DNA of 64,000 nucleotides from Linepithema humile. Lineage: Eukaryota; Arthropoda; Insecta; Hymenoptera; Formicidae. Where the stretch lies: contig NC_090128.1 in assembly GCF_040581485.1 (NCBI RefSeq), forward strand, positions 35,184,931 to 35,248,930. Reading direction: 5' to 3'. This document shows, one piece after another, positions 12,401 to 25,305 of this stretch (position 1 is the first letter of the stretch; each line of letters begins with the position of its first letter). The notes beneath the pieces were generated by a model. The model did no database searches. It was not told the DNA's origin and worked only from the letters and a program-made list of their open reading frames with translations. The translations under genes and the position numbers were made by a program.

Positions 12401-14850
12401 AAGAATGACGTTCGTATGCCTCGCGACCAGTGGTTCTAAGTTGGCATTAATGAATATCATATATTCCGACACGCGTCCAAGGAGAGATGACAAATTAGCG
12501 TCTTTCGTCACCGATGTTCGTCGCAATTCGCGCCGTCGAGGTCGCGCATACGTATTCCCGAGTGTCCTCCGCGACCACGAAGTTGAAGTTCCTATCTCGC
12601 GTTCTCGTTTATTACCGCGATCGAATATTCCGTCAACGATGCGTCTTTTGTCGGCCGCGGTGGAAGAAGAGTGGGCGGGGGAGTGGGACGAGGTAGAGGA
12701 GGACAGAGAAGACGGCACGGAGAAGGCGGCGGCAGTGCATGAAGAAGAGGAAGACGAAGAAGTGGATGAGGCAAGAAGCGAGGAAGCAAGAGGGGGAGGA
12801 CAGGACGCCGACGATGCGTCGTCGTTACGCGACGGAATATCATTATCCGGATAATGGGCCGGCAATTAGCTCGGCGGCGTGCATAAATCTTCGCGTGAAA
12901 GGACAGGATACCCGGTATTTAAATAAATAAGTAGCCTCATTGTCCGGCCACGGGCGTCATCGGGTCACGGTGGAAGCGTGAAGAAGGAAAAAAATGCTAA
13001 TCAGTCCGAAAACTCCGCGCCACAGCGCGGTGTGTGACAGACGTGGCGAGAAGAAGGATGAACCTCGCGTCAGGTGAGAAGGACGAGGAGGAGGAGGGAG
13101 GGGAGGCGAGGCCGCTCTTTCAAAATGGACGGAGGTGAGAGAAGGAAAAAAAAAAAAAAAACGGAGAGAAGCTGTGTCCCCGGTAATTTAAGCAGCGCAA
13201 CTGTCGACAGATAGAGAGAGGCACCGAGAATTTTCTCTGTCACGCCGTCTGGCGATTAACGAGGACGAGTTTTACACCGAGACCCTTCGCACACACATGG
13301 TGCAATCTCCACATTCGAGGGAGAGACGCTGCGCTACGAGTTCACCGATTATAGCGCTCGTTTCTCTAAAAAGTATAAAAGTGCAGTAAGTGAAAAAAAT
13401 ATCTTTGTCGGGATTATTCCGCCTCGCACTTGTTTCACACTATTTTCTACGAGCACGTGACGATTGATCGATTTAAATTCTATCTGCGCTTCGGATTCTA
13501 TAATCTGCGACTCGTAGCAACGATTTCTCGCGGTTCTTCGCATCCCAGAGCTCCCCGCTCTTTTTCCTATCCGACCAGAAAGAGAAAGGGCGGGAAGTTA
13601 ACCGCAGCGGACGCGTGGCTACGCATCGGCCGTCCACCCTCGTGGTGTCTCCTACCCCGATGGATCACCCCTAGCCGGATCGGGGCGCATCGCGCATCGG
13701 GGGCGAACGAGGATGATGTGCAATCTATCGAAAGATATTCATGGGGCTGGCCGTTGGCCCCCGTGCTCACGTCCCCGTCAGCCATAACCGTCGCGTCACG
13801 AATGTCTTATTGATTGCACCCCTGCGAACAGAGATGGACGGACGCGGAGGCAGACGGGCAGAGAGAGAGAGAGTGCCCGACTGTGATGAGGGATGACGGA
13901 AGCAAGCGAGAGGGAGGAGGAATCGCGGTGAAGGGGGACGGGACGCGGCGGAGGCGAGCTATATCCCGGCTTGAAATAACGCGGGAGGAAGGGGACGCAG
14001 CGCCCGGAAGCGGCGAATATGCGTTTTGGATCACCGGCGGATGTCCATGGGGGTTGTCGCGTTGTTTGCCGCACTCGGTTCGTTTCTCTTCGCTCGTCGT
14101 TTTCGGACGCGGCGACTTCGGCGTGCAGAACACTCGAGCGTTTGACGTAAAAACGGATCGTTCGGATTTTACGGCATTGCAATCGTATCCGAAATCGGTC
14201 ACGTTGACGAATGCACGGCAAATATTCAAATTTTCCGTCAGATATTTTCTGCCGCGAGAGATTTTTGCTCGGCGAAGATTAAAAGGTCGCCGCTGCGAGA
14301 TCTCTCGTCCACTGAGACAGAATTTGCTCGTTATGAGAGCCCATTGTCTTCGGCGTTTCGATGGTGAACTGACCATGCGGCTTGATTTCTCCCTCTACGG
14401 CCGGCTCGTACACCGGTAATTGTATACATAGGTGACACAGTCAGATTATTGAATGAACGCTTTTGTGGGCTCACCATGACCACACCATGAGACAGAGTGG
14501 CACAAGCGGTAGAACGGTCGGTAGAGAGTCATGGGACCGTGACTGCACGAGAGAGAGAGGCGACCGTGGCATTCGATGTACTCATACCGCGTCTCATTGT
14601 GCCCCACTTGACTTTGTTGTCGGGGCCCCCTTTGTGCCCGTTCCGTTCTCTCTATCTGCCTTGCTCTCTTCTCCCTATCGCTCGTTTTACCGCATTTCTG
14701 CACCGGCCGCACGCACTTATGCTCGCTCCTCGACGAGCGTGTTTCTACGCCGTGTTAATTATTTGTTTTGTTCGCCGTAATCGCTGCGAGATCTCGTAAA
14801 CGTGACTCGTCCGTCCGAGAATTGCCGATTCGTCGCGGAGCACGGTTTCA
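12401..14850. other. CpG-rich block with long but unsupported overlapping frames
   Basis: Frames of 140-200 codons occur on both strands over the same bases (about 12395-12865 and 13796-14419). They encode low-complexity Ser/Glu/Arg-rich or featureless peptides. Overlap on both strands in GC-rich DNA is what chance predicts. An A16 run lies at 13146-13161. A TATAAAAG string lies at 13374 with a GTAAGT just after it, but no coherent exon goes with it. Confidence 0.5.
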
Positions 14851-15480
14851 TGAAGTTATAAGGTAGCTAACTCGGTGGTTACTCAATGCGCATTATTCAA
14901 CCATTTGTATTTCTTTCGTGGTTTTATGAAGCAAGAAAGAATCTAAAGATTTAGATCATACGAAAATTAATTATTCGCAAAAATTGATGTACATCACAAT
15001 AATTTTTTATATTTAACAACTTTCTATTTCACAATTAAAATATCAATAAAAATAATAAATACATACATAAAATTATTATAAGATTTCTGATATAACGGAA
15101 AGATATAGAGATAAATGCTTCAACATGTAGCAAGCAATTCGGAAGTAAAAAGTTAATACTATTTCTGCACAAATCATATTGTGTGCAAACAGTTAACAAG
15201 TAGGAGTATCGAAGAAGGTTGTCAGAAAACTCAGTCCACGTCGTCGAGCAGAAGTAGCCCTATACGTTCGTCTTGCAGGGGTTGCGAGACGTAACCGCGG
15301 CGATCACCCCCCGTCGTAACCGCGTTGCTAATCCGACGCATAGTTTATACGTCATTAAACCTCGCACAAGGGTGGCCGCGCGAGGAGCGGGAGGGTGGCA
15401 CGCGTGGAATTCGCGGACGTCACGACGTATATTGCCGCCCGCGGCTATGGTGTGCGCGCGTATGTGTGTGGCTTTTCTAC
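14851..15480. other. AT-rich then CpG-rich non-coding DNA
   Basis: AT-rich to about 15200, then CpG-rich up to the G run. No gene or repeat pair is supported. Confidence 0.5.
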
Positions 15481-15501
15481 GGGGGGGGGGCGGGGGGGGG
15501 G
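15481..15501. repeat. G10-C-G10 run
   Basis: Two runs of ten G are separated by one C. The tract could in principle fold as a G-quadruplex and is error-prone to sequence, so the exact length should be treated with care. Confidence 0.8.
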
Positions 15502-15912
15502 TCGGACGCGGCGGTTCGTCGGTGATGCTCGGCCGTGGCAACCCTCGAGGGAGAGCTGTCACGTCGAATCATCCCCCGGAGATATGACAGCGGCCTTCTA
15601 CGGCTAGAGGGTGATGTCGTTGTCGTCATCGGCGTCGGCGGTCGACCCCGAAATCGAGATTAAATATCTGCCCATCGCGACCGCGTCTCATGCCTTCATC
15701 CCCTATAGCTCCGAGACACTCCAAGCGAAGACTTTTAAGGGTGCGAAATGTGGTTTATTAAAAAGAAAAGATTGCAATAGAAAAGCATATTTAATAATGA
15801 CATAAATCGTGGAAAATATAATAGAAAAAAAAGAACAGATTACATTTTAACGAGTATAACTTTTTATATTATTAATAAAAGAAATGTCCAATTGGGCTTC
15901 CTTAATGATAAA

Positions 15913-16428
15913 ATTATAACATTGAAATTAATAGCTACATAAGCCCAGAGCCAGGTATTATTCTCATCAACATCTTTTATTCTTTTTTTATGGGACTATG
16001 TGAAAATAGATAAATGGATATCCTCGATGCACAAACTCTGTAAATTGTAAAAACGTTAATCGTCGGAAGTCTAGTACGGAAAATTCTGACAAAAACCAGA
16101 TGTTAAAAAGGTGAAACAATCTCTGACAGATATGTAGGTCAGAAATCTATCCTTCTCAGAATTTTCCGTACTGAACTTCCGATGATTAATGTTTTTACAA
16201 TTGACAGAGTTTGTGCATCGAGGGTATGCACCTAACCTAACCTTGCGTTTCTTACGCGTACTTTTATTGCGTCTTTCTAACGTTCCGTTGACTTTGTATC
16301 TCTCACTGAGGATGGCCAAAATAAATGGGCGAAAACGTCTGGTACAGCTGATTCTTTTTAATCACACTTGACTGAGCAACTAATACCTGGCTCTGGGCTT
16401 ATATAGCTATTAATTTTAATGTTATAAC
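15913..16428. mobile_element. Nested inverted-repeat (foldback/MITE-like) element
   Basis: Two inverted-repeat pairs are nested. The outer arms are about 15913-15960 and 16381-16428; they share an AGCCCAGAGCCAGGTATTA end and differ at only a few positions. The inner arms are about 16018-16089 and 16156-16227, sharing CGATGCACAAACTCTG and TCAGAATTTTCCGTACT-type blocks. The DNA between the arms (about 60 bp left, 154 bp right) is not symmetric, so this may be one foldback inserted in another, or a foldback with a later insertion. I found no coding sequence or clear target duplication. The family is not identified. Confidence 0.75.
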
Positions 16429-16492
16429 TTTTTATGTATCCAAAATCGCGACTTTAAAATTTTTCGAAAATTTCTTGAATTGTTTATGCAAC

Positions 16493-17108
16493 TTAAGGGG
16501 ATGCTGGAGTTACCGGCCGGACATTATATTTTTTCGAACAAGAATATCTTTTTATTGGTTGCATAGAATTGTAAATCCTTTTGCAGGAGTAAAGTGTACA
16601 CAAAAACGGAATTCGGGCTGCATGACTTTATTTGGAAAAAAAAGAATTAATAACAAAATTTGTTTCTATTCATTAATTTCTATTCTGCTCTTAGGATAAC
16701 ATATTGTATAGAGCTATCTATTTTCGTTTTTTATAAAAGTTTAACAGTTTTAAGACGCTGAATAAGAGCAGCCCGAATTGCGGACTGCAGAATAGAATGT
16801 TATGGAACCATTAAAATTGGGTTGAAAAGTCTAATGTAAAAAATATTCTTGTCCGACTATTTTTACATACGTGTGCGTCCAATATCGGTATAACAGATGA
16901 AAAAATAACAGAAGATTAGTTCCAGGATAATATCAGAGAGGCGCTATACAATAATATGCGAATATATACACGCACCACACATACGCATACACAATACATT
17001 CATACTTAGATTATGACTTATGCCGATAATATCACTCTAATTTTTAATTCCATCGAAATGATGGCGCTTTCGCGTCGGAGTTCGTCAGGCACTCCAGCAT
17101 CCTCTTAA
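16493..17108. mobile_element. Non-autonomous TTAA-ended element with terminal inverted repeats
   Basis: The left end reads TTAAGGGGATGCTGGAGT. The right end, read on the other strand, is TTAAGAGGATGCTGGAGT, which is 17 of 18 identical. Both ends begin with TTAA, the target site of the piggyBac superfamily. Inside is a further hairpin: ATTCGGGCTG near 16608 pairs with CAGCCCGAAT near 16770, and TCTATTCTGC near 16679 has an inverted match near 16788. There is no transposase frame, so this is a MITE-like element of about 616 bp. The superfamily assignment rests on TTAA alone. Confidence 0.75.
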
Positions 17109-20100
17109 AGACTCACGATGTTTTAACAATTCTGTTGAAGAAGGACCGACTGCGGATTAGTCACATTAGAATTTTTCATTCAACTCCGTGATCCGGCGTG
17201 AAGAATGGGTCGCGTTGTGTATAACAAGCATAATTTATTATTACGTTATAATACCTCGCGCACCTGATGTTTCCACGTCGTTTCATCGGCGCTAGCAATG
17301 GGGAATGGTCTCGGTATTTCGCGAGGGCGGGACGCGAGCGGAGGAAGAACGCTCGTAGACGGAGGGTGGTACGGGAGGACGAGAGACTGAGCGAGGAAGA
17401 CCGTGCAAAGGGCATCATTCTAATTGCCCCGGACTTCCTTTCATCCCCTTTGTGTGACCCTGGGGCGCGCTTCCTCGTCTACCTCTCCCCCTCGCCCTCC
17501 TACCCCCGACGCCCGCGCCCGCCGCCTCATCTTTCCCTCGTGCCGGCAGCTCTAAGTCATTTCTGCGATTAATTTTTCCTTCCAATTTGCACGCGGCAGT
17601 AATTAAGGGGTTGGGGCGCGGTACATCATCCGGCGCTTCCACTGATGCCAGGGCTAGGCGGGGTTGGTTTTAGTGCTCGCGGTCCGGACTCCTTCGAAAC
17701 AATGGCGAGTATCTTGAGTGCCGGGTTCGCGTTCCGAAGCAGGGCTTGTGAAATTTCAGCGAATAAGGCGAGCGCGATACTATTGTCTATTTTCTCCTTG
17801 TGCCGTTATTGCGCCGCGATTAAAAAAAAAAAAAAAATAGAAGAAAATGCGCGTTATCCTTTAGCGAGAACGAGAAACGTTTAGCACGTTTTTATCATCT
17901 AAAGTGACATTCTATATTTATTTTTAAAGGTGCGAGGAGGAATAATCACGTTTTTCTTCGCGAAAGAAGTACATCTCATTGCATCTAAAACTGACAATTT
18001 TGTGAATTTCCGCTAATTCTGTCATTCATTAATTTTTCTCTTTCTCAATCTAAAATATTTAAAAAGCAATTTGCTTTAAAGATCGTTCTATTGCAAGCGA
18101 ATGTCTACAATACAGGACACGCTGAGTGCAGTGTCAAACGAAACCGGCGCGTTTTAGGTCGCGTTACAACGCTGATTCGGCGAACGGAGGCGAAGACGAA
18201 AAGATGGCAGGACTGGCACAGGATGGCAAAAGGATAGTCGGCAGTGCGGCAAGTGCAGGATTGAGTTCCTCTCTCTTTCTCTATGTCTCTCTTTCTTCGT
18301 GTGTTTGCCCGTTCGATCGTCGAGTCTATCGGACGGCTGGCTGGCTCCGGCTGAGTTTGCTGCATCGAAACATATATAACTCTAGGAGGAGGGCAATAAC
18401 AGATCCCACAATGCCACGCGAGCTTTTCAGGGTCTGTCCTGGGTTAGCGCGAGTGGAAGGATGATACCGGGAATGCCTGCCTGCCTGCTGTAACGCGCGG
18501 CGAGCGCATCTTTCGCCGGCGGGGGCGGGAAACGAGGTAGCTCATCAACTAATGGCCCGCACCGGAACCGAACCTACATTCTCGTACGAATTCGTCTGCA
18601 CTCGCGTGGATGCACGTGGAACTGCGCTCTTCTCCGTGCCGTTGCGCCGACCGGGGCGCACAATTCCCGGTGCGTCGTCTGCTGACTCGAATGACATTCG
18701 CATTTTTCGAACACTCGTGCATTTTTTTTTTCGAGCAATTTGCTGGACTCTTTATTCAGAAAATAATTGTATATATTTTTTTAATTTAGCCACAACTGTA
18801 GACACTAATTCTGTCTAATTTAATGACGTTGTCATTATTTACCAAAAATTGGTGATCCTCCAATTTTAATATCAGATTAATCGATGTGATACACCGCGAA
18901 ATGCATTCCGCGACTTTCCGCTAACTTAAAGCTAGCGAATCGTAAGAAAAATGGCTCGCGCGCCCAGGCGGAAGGAAGCATTCGCATAAATCCACCCCCC
19001 TTTCGACAGCGCCGAAACCACCCCACGATGGGGATTCATGAATATTGATCAGCTCCATTCGCGTACCAAGTTTTGGCTCGCACGCGTCTTGTCTTTCTAT
19101 TTATTACTATCTAACTGTTGTACTTAGCTTCGAGTAATATGATTACTGCGGATAGTTAGATCTTGATATTGACATATTTTAATAAGCTGGAAAGATTTAT
19201 TTACTTTTTTTTTACTGACTGTATTTCCGCAATGGATATAAAAATGTCCACAAATATTAGATATTGCAAAAAATAGTTTCTGCATTTTATGAAAAATTTA
19301 CACTTTGAAATTGAAATTGAATCAAGAATTGAATATTTTCTTCTCTCTATAATTTTCTCTGCTTAGCAATCTCTTGTATATGTTAACTCTCACACCCAGT
19401 TGGGATGTTTATGTTTATCTTAATGCAATCCAGTTACATTGGATCTGATCGAGTGCAGTTAATGAATCGCTTTGTGTTACAGTCGTCACGTCACTGCCGG
19501 ATGCTCGTGATCTCGATCAATAACACTCGAACTTCTAATCAATCTAACTCTTCATCTTTTTTTTCGAATCTTAAAGTCAGATTGATGGCTTTCCTTTCTA
19601 AAAAAAGACATCGATGAAAGGAGGAAGCTGAGCGTCAATAAGAACGCGATAAAGTCATTGAAGTATTTTCTATCTTTATGGCCGCTTTTATTTCATCGTT
19701 GCGTTTTTAACCAATAATTTATCATCCTTGGATTAATATTAAAATTGTTAACCTTGCGAATTATTGTAGATAGAGCCATTATTGGCCACTGTAGCGTTTT
19801 GTATACATACTTTGCAGGGAGCTATTCGTCGTGCAACACGCAAATATTTGCCCAGTTCGGCTCGGGTGGACGACGCGAACCCTTTCCCGTGAAACTTTAA
19901 ACGGACGATCGGGGTTAGGACCGAGGAGTTTTTAACGCTTCGAGAGTTGCCATGGCAACAATGGCAGGCCGTTATTAATCCCCGTCGGGAGTGCCGAAGA
20001 ATGGTGGAACGTGGAGTAGAGGAAGAAGAGACGGACGGACAGACGGACGAACCGACTGTCTCTCCCTCTCCTCGTGAGCTTCTGATCCTCTCATTTTCTG

Positions 20101-20700
20101 TCCCCTCCTCCCGCGTCACTCCGTCTCCCGCTGCCGATGCTCGTCCCGTCTTTCTTTCTCAGTCCCGCGAGAAGATGCGAGAGCGTCTCCTTCCGTTCGT
20201 CTCTCTTCCCCTGCGCGAAGATTCGCGGCGAGAAAGAGACGCGGCTTCTCGGGGAATTAGGAGAGGGTTTCGTCATTATACTTCCAGTATACGACTCTCT
20301 TTCTCTCCGACTTCCTCACGTTCCTTCCCTCTCTCGCGGATGATGCTGTTTCAGCGTGCCGACGTCGCGAATCTCGTCTCGTCGTCATTCTCTTTTATTA
20401 TTTTCAACACTTATACGTCATAAAAATTGTCAACACCGAGCGTATAACGAGATGCGGGAATGAAATGCAGCACGCGAGATGTGCTGTTTACGCTACCAAT
20501 GTCGTCGACACGATCGTACTTAAAAAATGACAACTTTTACTTTTCGACCGCCGTGTTTTTACTTTTTCTCATTGGAGATACATATTTTCGATTAGCGGTC
20601 GCACGCAAGCGGAAGAACAGATCCAATGTGTGGAGAAAAAAAGAAAAAAAAAAAAATCAGACGACGTCCATCGCGGCGGAAAACGCGACGTAGGACGCGC
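17109..20700. other. Mixed non-coding DNA; no gene supported
   Basis: CpG-rich segments (about 17250-17720, 18470-18700, 19950-20400) alternate with AT-rich ones. Frames are short, overlapping and featureless. An A16 run lies at 17822-17837. Confidence 0.5.
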
Positions 20701-21100
20701 GCTCACGGGGTGAGAAGGCGTATCTCCTCAAATATTCATGACGCGTGTACGTCGGACGTATATACGTAGTTCTCACCACCATGGTGTATACACACACACA
20801 CACACACATAGATATCCGCAGACACAGCGGCAAGTTTCTCTGCCTTTTTTTTTCGTCGTGTATCGCGCCGTTTCCGGTATCGATGCATCGATCTCGTCGC
20901 CGAGAGCGGAGGAGCTCTCTCTCGCCAGGCGCGAGCTTTGTTTTCGAAACGTACGAGCCACCCATACGAACGCTCATACATATGTGTGCGTACGTATGTA
21001 TCGGCGCGCGCGTGCGAGAGAGTTCGTGCGCGCACACATACATCGAGCTGCGATAGCCGATGCGTGTGTGTGGTCCGGACTGACGTGCGCTCGCGAGCCG
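20701..21100. repeat. CA repeat in a CpG/alternating purine-pyrimidine block
   Basis: A CA run at about 20790-20808 lies among TATACGTA, CATATGTGTGCGTACG and GCGCGCGTGCG strings. The texture resembles 1-550. Six or more open frames overlap here and none has a domain. Confidence 0.6.
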
Positions 21101-21702
21101 CGCGCTTGGTTGGAAAAAGAGAAGAATCGAAAGTCGAAGGTTCCGCGCCTCGTTATTCATCGACATTCGGCTCCGCCTGTCAGAAGGCATTATTTACGGT
21201 TTCGCGGGAGAACGAACTTTTTAATTCGAGTCGGTGCAGGTGGTAAATGCGCGTTGGCCGCGCGAGCGAGCAGCATGAGCCCTCGTTCTCGCGGATTCCT
21301 ATCGGCGGAACGACGAGAGTGATTTTTCGGGCTTTGATCGTTCCGGCGAAACGATTGAATCGAGCACCACCATAATTCGTTATTAGGACAGATTGTAACA
21401 TTCATCTAAACAGAGTTTCGCGAATCAAAATATTATGAAACGAGCGATGCTGCAGAAAATTATAATTTATTTCACAAAATTGCATAGAAATGCCCCAATT
21501 TTTGTGAATGATAAATTGCTCTTTCGCGCGCTAATTATTCGCGCTGTCAGTAAATATTAGCTTCATGGAGTATGCATGAAAATGATATTTTTATCAATAT
21601 TATGTAAAAACGATATTATGTTCCGTAATTTTTATTCTAATTATTGCAGACTATTATAACACGTAGATGTATGGAAGACGCGTTGCATGACCACGAGACA
21701 TA

Positions 21703-21810
21703 TTCTCATCTCGCGAGTCGATGTAACGTTGATGTAATAACGAGACAAAGTCGGCTGTAGCACACGACGCGAATAGAATTTCATTTCCTCTCTCATAGAA
21801 GAAGAGAAGC
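21703..21810 (+). repeat. Diverged direct repeat, copy 1
   Basis: It shares GTAACG-TGAT-TAATAACG-GACAAA and GATTTCATTTCCTCT-like blocks, in the same order and spacing, with 22378-22480. The copies are about 670 bp apart and diverged. Confidence 0.6.
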
Positions 21811-22377
21811 AACAAAGTCTATCGTATATATGGCTTAACAGATAAACGATGAATGCGCCCCGGTGATCGGAGCGTACGATAATGGACATATAACTGCGAG
21901 TTTATCCAAAGTATCGGAAAAATTCTTTTTGAAATAATTATCGCTCGGCACATTCTGCCAACGAGAAATAAAACTGCATCGCCGCGCTTTATTGATCGGC
22001 AGTGCATACGTGTAATACGGCGATGTTATTAGACAAACGAATTGTTAATTCCAATTAACTTTGAGCGGGAGATAACGCGTTATGATTTATATTTCAAACT
22101 TTATATCACATTACTCATATTTATCGAGATTCTTTACGTACAACAACCAACGATTGATTCGCCGAAAATTTACTTTGTGCGTTATACTTGAGTCGCTGAG
22201 ACGCATGGGAGCTGGGGATATTTCGTAAATCACAGCGTCGTACCTGCTGGCGTTACTTTTTCGCTGATTGCACGAGGCACGGACGCGATTCGCGTAGGAA
22301 GTATCAACGAGGGGAGGCGCGGGGAGGAAGTATCAGCGCTTTCAAACGCGAAAGACGTATTCGACGGCCGCAGAGCA

Positions 22378-22480
22378 CTCTCGAGATGAAGCGCGAAGTA
22401 ACGCTGATCTAATAACGGGACAAACGTCGCGCGAATCGCGTCCCGGACGGGATTTCATTTCCTCTGCCGTGGGAGAAATG
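22378..22480 (+). repeat. Diverged direct repeat, copy 2
   Basis: Partner of 21703-21810, with more CG dinucleotides than the first copy. The origin (segmental duplication or fragments of one mobile element) is not resolved. Confidence 0.6.
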
Positions 22481-25225
22481 AGGCGGCGCAAGGCGGGAAG
22501 GAGAGAGGAAATCGAGGAAGAGAGAGGATCGATCGCGCTGTACGCCGCGCATCCGTCTTTCCGATACCGGTGCCTGCAGCTACTTGTCGAACAAAGCGTT
22601 TCGAGTAAGAATTTCAACGGAGATAAACCGCTTCTGTTTCTGGAATGTAGCGTGCAACGGATTTTGCAATTTTTCAGAATGCTCGATTTTGAATTTTACA
22701 CGCCGAACGTATAATAACGAGATAAACGCTTCTTTTGCGATCCACGATGCATTTTTCAACTTTCTACATTGTATTTAGATCGTAGTGGTCTCTCTTGATT
22801 GTAACATTTAGTATTGCAGACTCATTTTCCAAAACGGAATTAATCCTACATCGAGAGCGATGCGAATTGCGCGAATGATTTGATCCTGGATATGATACCG
22901 TCGCAATGAATAACTCTTTGGCATTTACTCGTGAGAACAATGCATTAGGATTCTCAATGGTACGGGGGTGCAAGCGAGACAGAACCGGATTTAGCGGACG
23001 AACGAGGGCGCCGAGCGTCGCACCGCCGGAAGTGCGTCTAATGCGTCCGTCTGGGGTCACGCGTCATCTCACTTCCTGCACGACCATTACCTTCGGTAAA
23101 ACATTTCGTTTCGCAGCGGGGTCTCTCGTCTGGGACTTTGTCTTTTTTCATACTTTAAGAATACTTTATTTTACATACTTTACTGGGTGTGAGTTCGGGA
23201 ATCACGTGGAGTGTAAAATATATACAAACTATTGAAATTAATATCTCATTAAGAAAATATCTAAGTAATTAAATTGATAAGTGGAAGTAAAATTAATTCA
23301 CCAGGTGTACACGCTAATTTGATATTAGAATATAAAATAGGAAAAAATATTGATTCTACATTTTTTACAACCTTTGCAGAACTATTGTGTGTGATTCTTT
23401 TCTGCATCAATGAAACAATATGCACGGGAACGGGAACACTTGCTAATTTTTCAGATCTAACATCACAGCCGGCGATCAATGACCCTCGATTACCAGCGTA
23501 ACAAAGGCCGTTGTTTGTGCGTATTCTGAGCAAAGGGGAAGAAATTAAAATTCATCGTTCGGCTCGAAAGGCATCGATCTGTTTTTCATTTCCTCGAACA
23601 GAACGAAGCGTCGTCGCGTTTTATACCATCATGTTTTTGACGTTAAATAATAAAAAAACACAACGAGACGGGAAATTTAAATAACTTTTATCACATTTTA
23701 CAGATTTATATTTCGCTACTTTGTTCACCAAGATTGTCTTAAACCGAATAAGACGCAGTTCGATACATTTTAATATTTGTAATTGCAATATTTATTATTG
23801 CTACGTTAATTATTGCTTATAATTGATGACTTTATTATGACAAGGATGAAATTGATATAAAGTTTGAAATCATATGGTACTCGAAAGAAGATGGACGAAG
23901 TTTATAACGGAGAATAGGCGAGAATGGTGGATGCATCGAAAGAAAGATTAGTGCGAGGGAGAGTGAGCCAATGAAACAGGAGCCCCTTACCATCCAGATT
24001 GGTCGACGTATTGTTTTAAGGGAGGCCCGACGCATGCGTGATCCTGTGCGTAGGAGGACCGGCCACGGTTCACGGCCCACGCTCGATAAACTTCTCCTTC
24101 CCGCGGTTTTCTGGGATTTACCGATCGCAGATTATTCATCTATTTGAGAAATTCAAGATATCATGTTCATTCATAATCTGCATTGCAAGGCGATTGAAAA
24201 GTTAGACACGATTTATCTAAGAAACATTTTAAGTTTTTTTTTTTTTTTTTTTTTTGTGTATTTAGCATGCCGTCAACCATGTATCTTAGTTGGTTTTCTG
24301 ACACTGATACATTAATTTAAGTCTCCGCAAATTGGGATAATGTTTATTTTAGCTTTTAGGAAGCTAGGATATGACAACTTTTAAACATGCACATTGAGAC
24401 CGTAATCCTTTTTGACAATTTTTTTTCGGGATTAGATTTTCCTGGAAAGATTAGTTTTCACGGAAAAATCGTGCCTCTTAAAGCTTAGCACTCGCTTATT
24501 AGCAAAATCACCCACCGAGAGTCGATCCGGTGACAAAGAAAGCGAAACGAAAACAGCGAACGGATGATGGAAAAGAGATAGTCCTTGAAAAAAGAAGGAC
24601 ATCAAAAAGGCCGCCGATTTGATCTGAACCGTCATTCTTAGCCCTCTATAACAGCACCATGCCGCGAAACAAATATAACCGCCACCCACGTACGAAGCGA
24701 AGTGTCGGATGAGATTAGCTCCGCTTAGCTTAGCCATCAGCTTTGGAAACTCGAATCTCGTCTCATGGAGCTTTTTCCTTCTTTATCTCTCTCCTTCCAC
24801 TCTTCGGGCTTTCAGTCTTTTTCGCAGTCTCACTGTCGCATATTATTTTTTAGCGGATTTAACTAACATCTTTATGTCGGTTCAACACGTTTCCGACACA
24901 ATTTTCATCAATTCAACAATTCTTTTCAACTCAAATGATCAATTGTGTATAAAAAAACAAGAGTTTAAATTGGTTGCGTTTTTAATTATATGGAATTTTT
25001 TTATATAACTTCTGTGACGCAATTTTTATGACGTGACCTTGTTAAGCTCCGTGGCCAGAGATTGTGCATTAAAATTATCCGTGATATTATTATGCGAGCT
25101 GGTATAAATAATACAGCGTCGCGTGGCGGGTCACACAATGTGGCGACTGTGCGGCAAGGATTATCCGGCGTTTTCGCAGAGGCGCACTAAGCGAATCGAC
25201 AAAGATGAAGAAGAAGCCTAGAACG

Positions 25226-25229
<4 letters not shown>
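22481..25229. other. Mixed non-coding DNA with a T22 run
   Basis: No supported gene. A T22 run lies at 24234-24255. Open frames reach about 110 codons but have no motif. Confidence 0.5.

Positions 25230-25268
<39 letters not shown>
25230..25268. repeat. (GA)n microsatellite
   Basis: A pure GA run of about 39 bp is followed by two shorter GA-rich stretches up to about 25305. Confidence 0.9.
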
Positions 25269-25269
<1 letters not shown>

Positions 25270-25305
25270 ATGTGAGAGCGAGAGAGAGAGAGACGGAAAC
25301 GAGAG

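Noticed and set aside
12395..12865. Ser/Pro-rich minus frame and Glu-rich plus frame of about 150 codons.
   Set aside because: Both are produced by one purine-rich stretch and are low complexity; neither looks like a conserved protein.
13374..13390. TATAAAAG box followed by GCA/GTAAGT.
   Set aside because: The donor would start only about 11 bp after the TATA start, before any transcript could begin, and no internal exon frame is convincing.
13796..14419. Overlapping frames of 141, 189 and 201 codons on opposite strands.
   Set aside because: Long frames on both strands over the same CpG-rich bases are expected by chance. The peptides have no domain, and no promoter or splice pattern supports one strand.
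16229..16242. CCTAACCTAACC, matching the insect telomere unit TTAGG on the other strand.
   Set aside because: Only about two and a half units, inside a foldback element; too short for a telomeric remnant.
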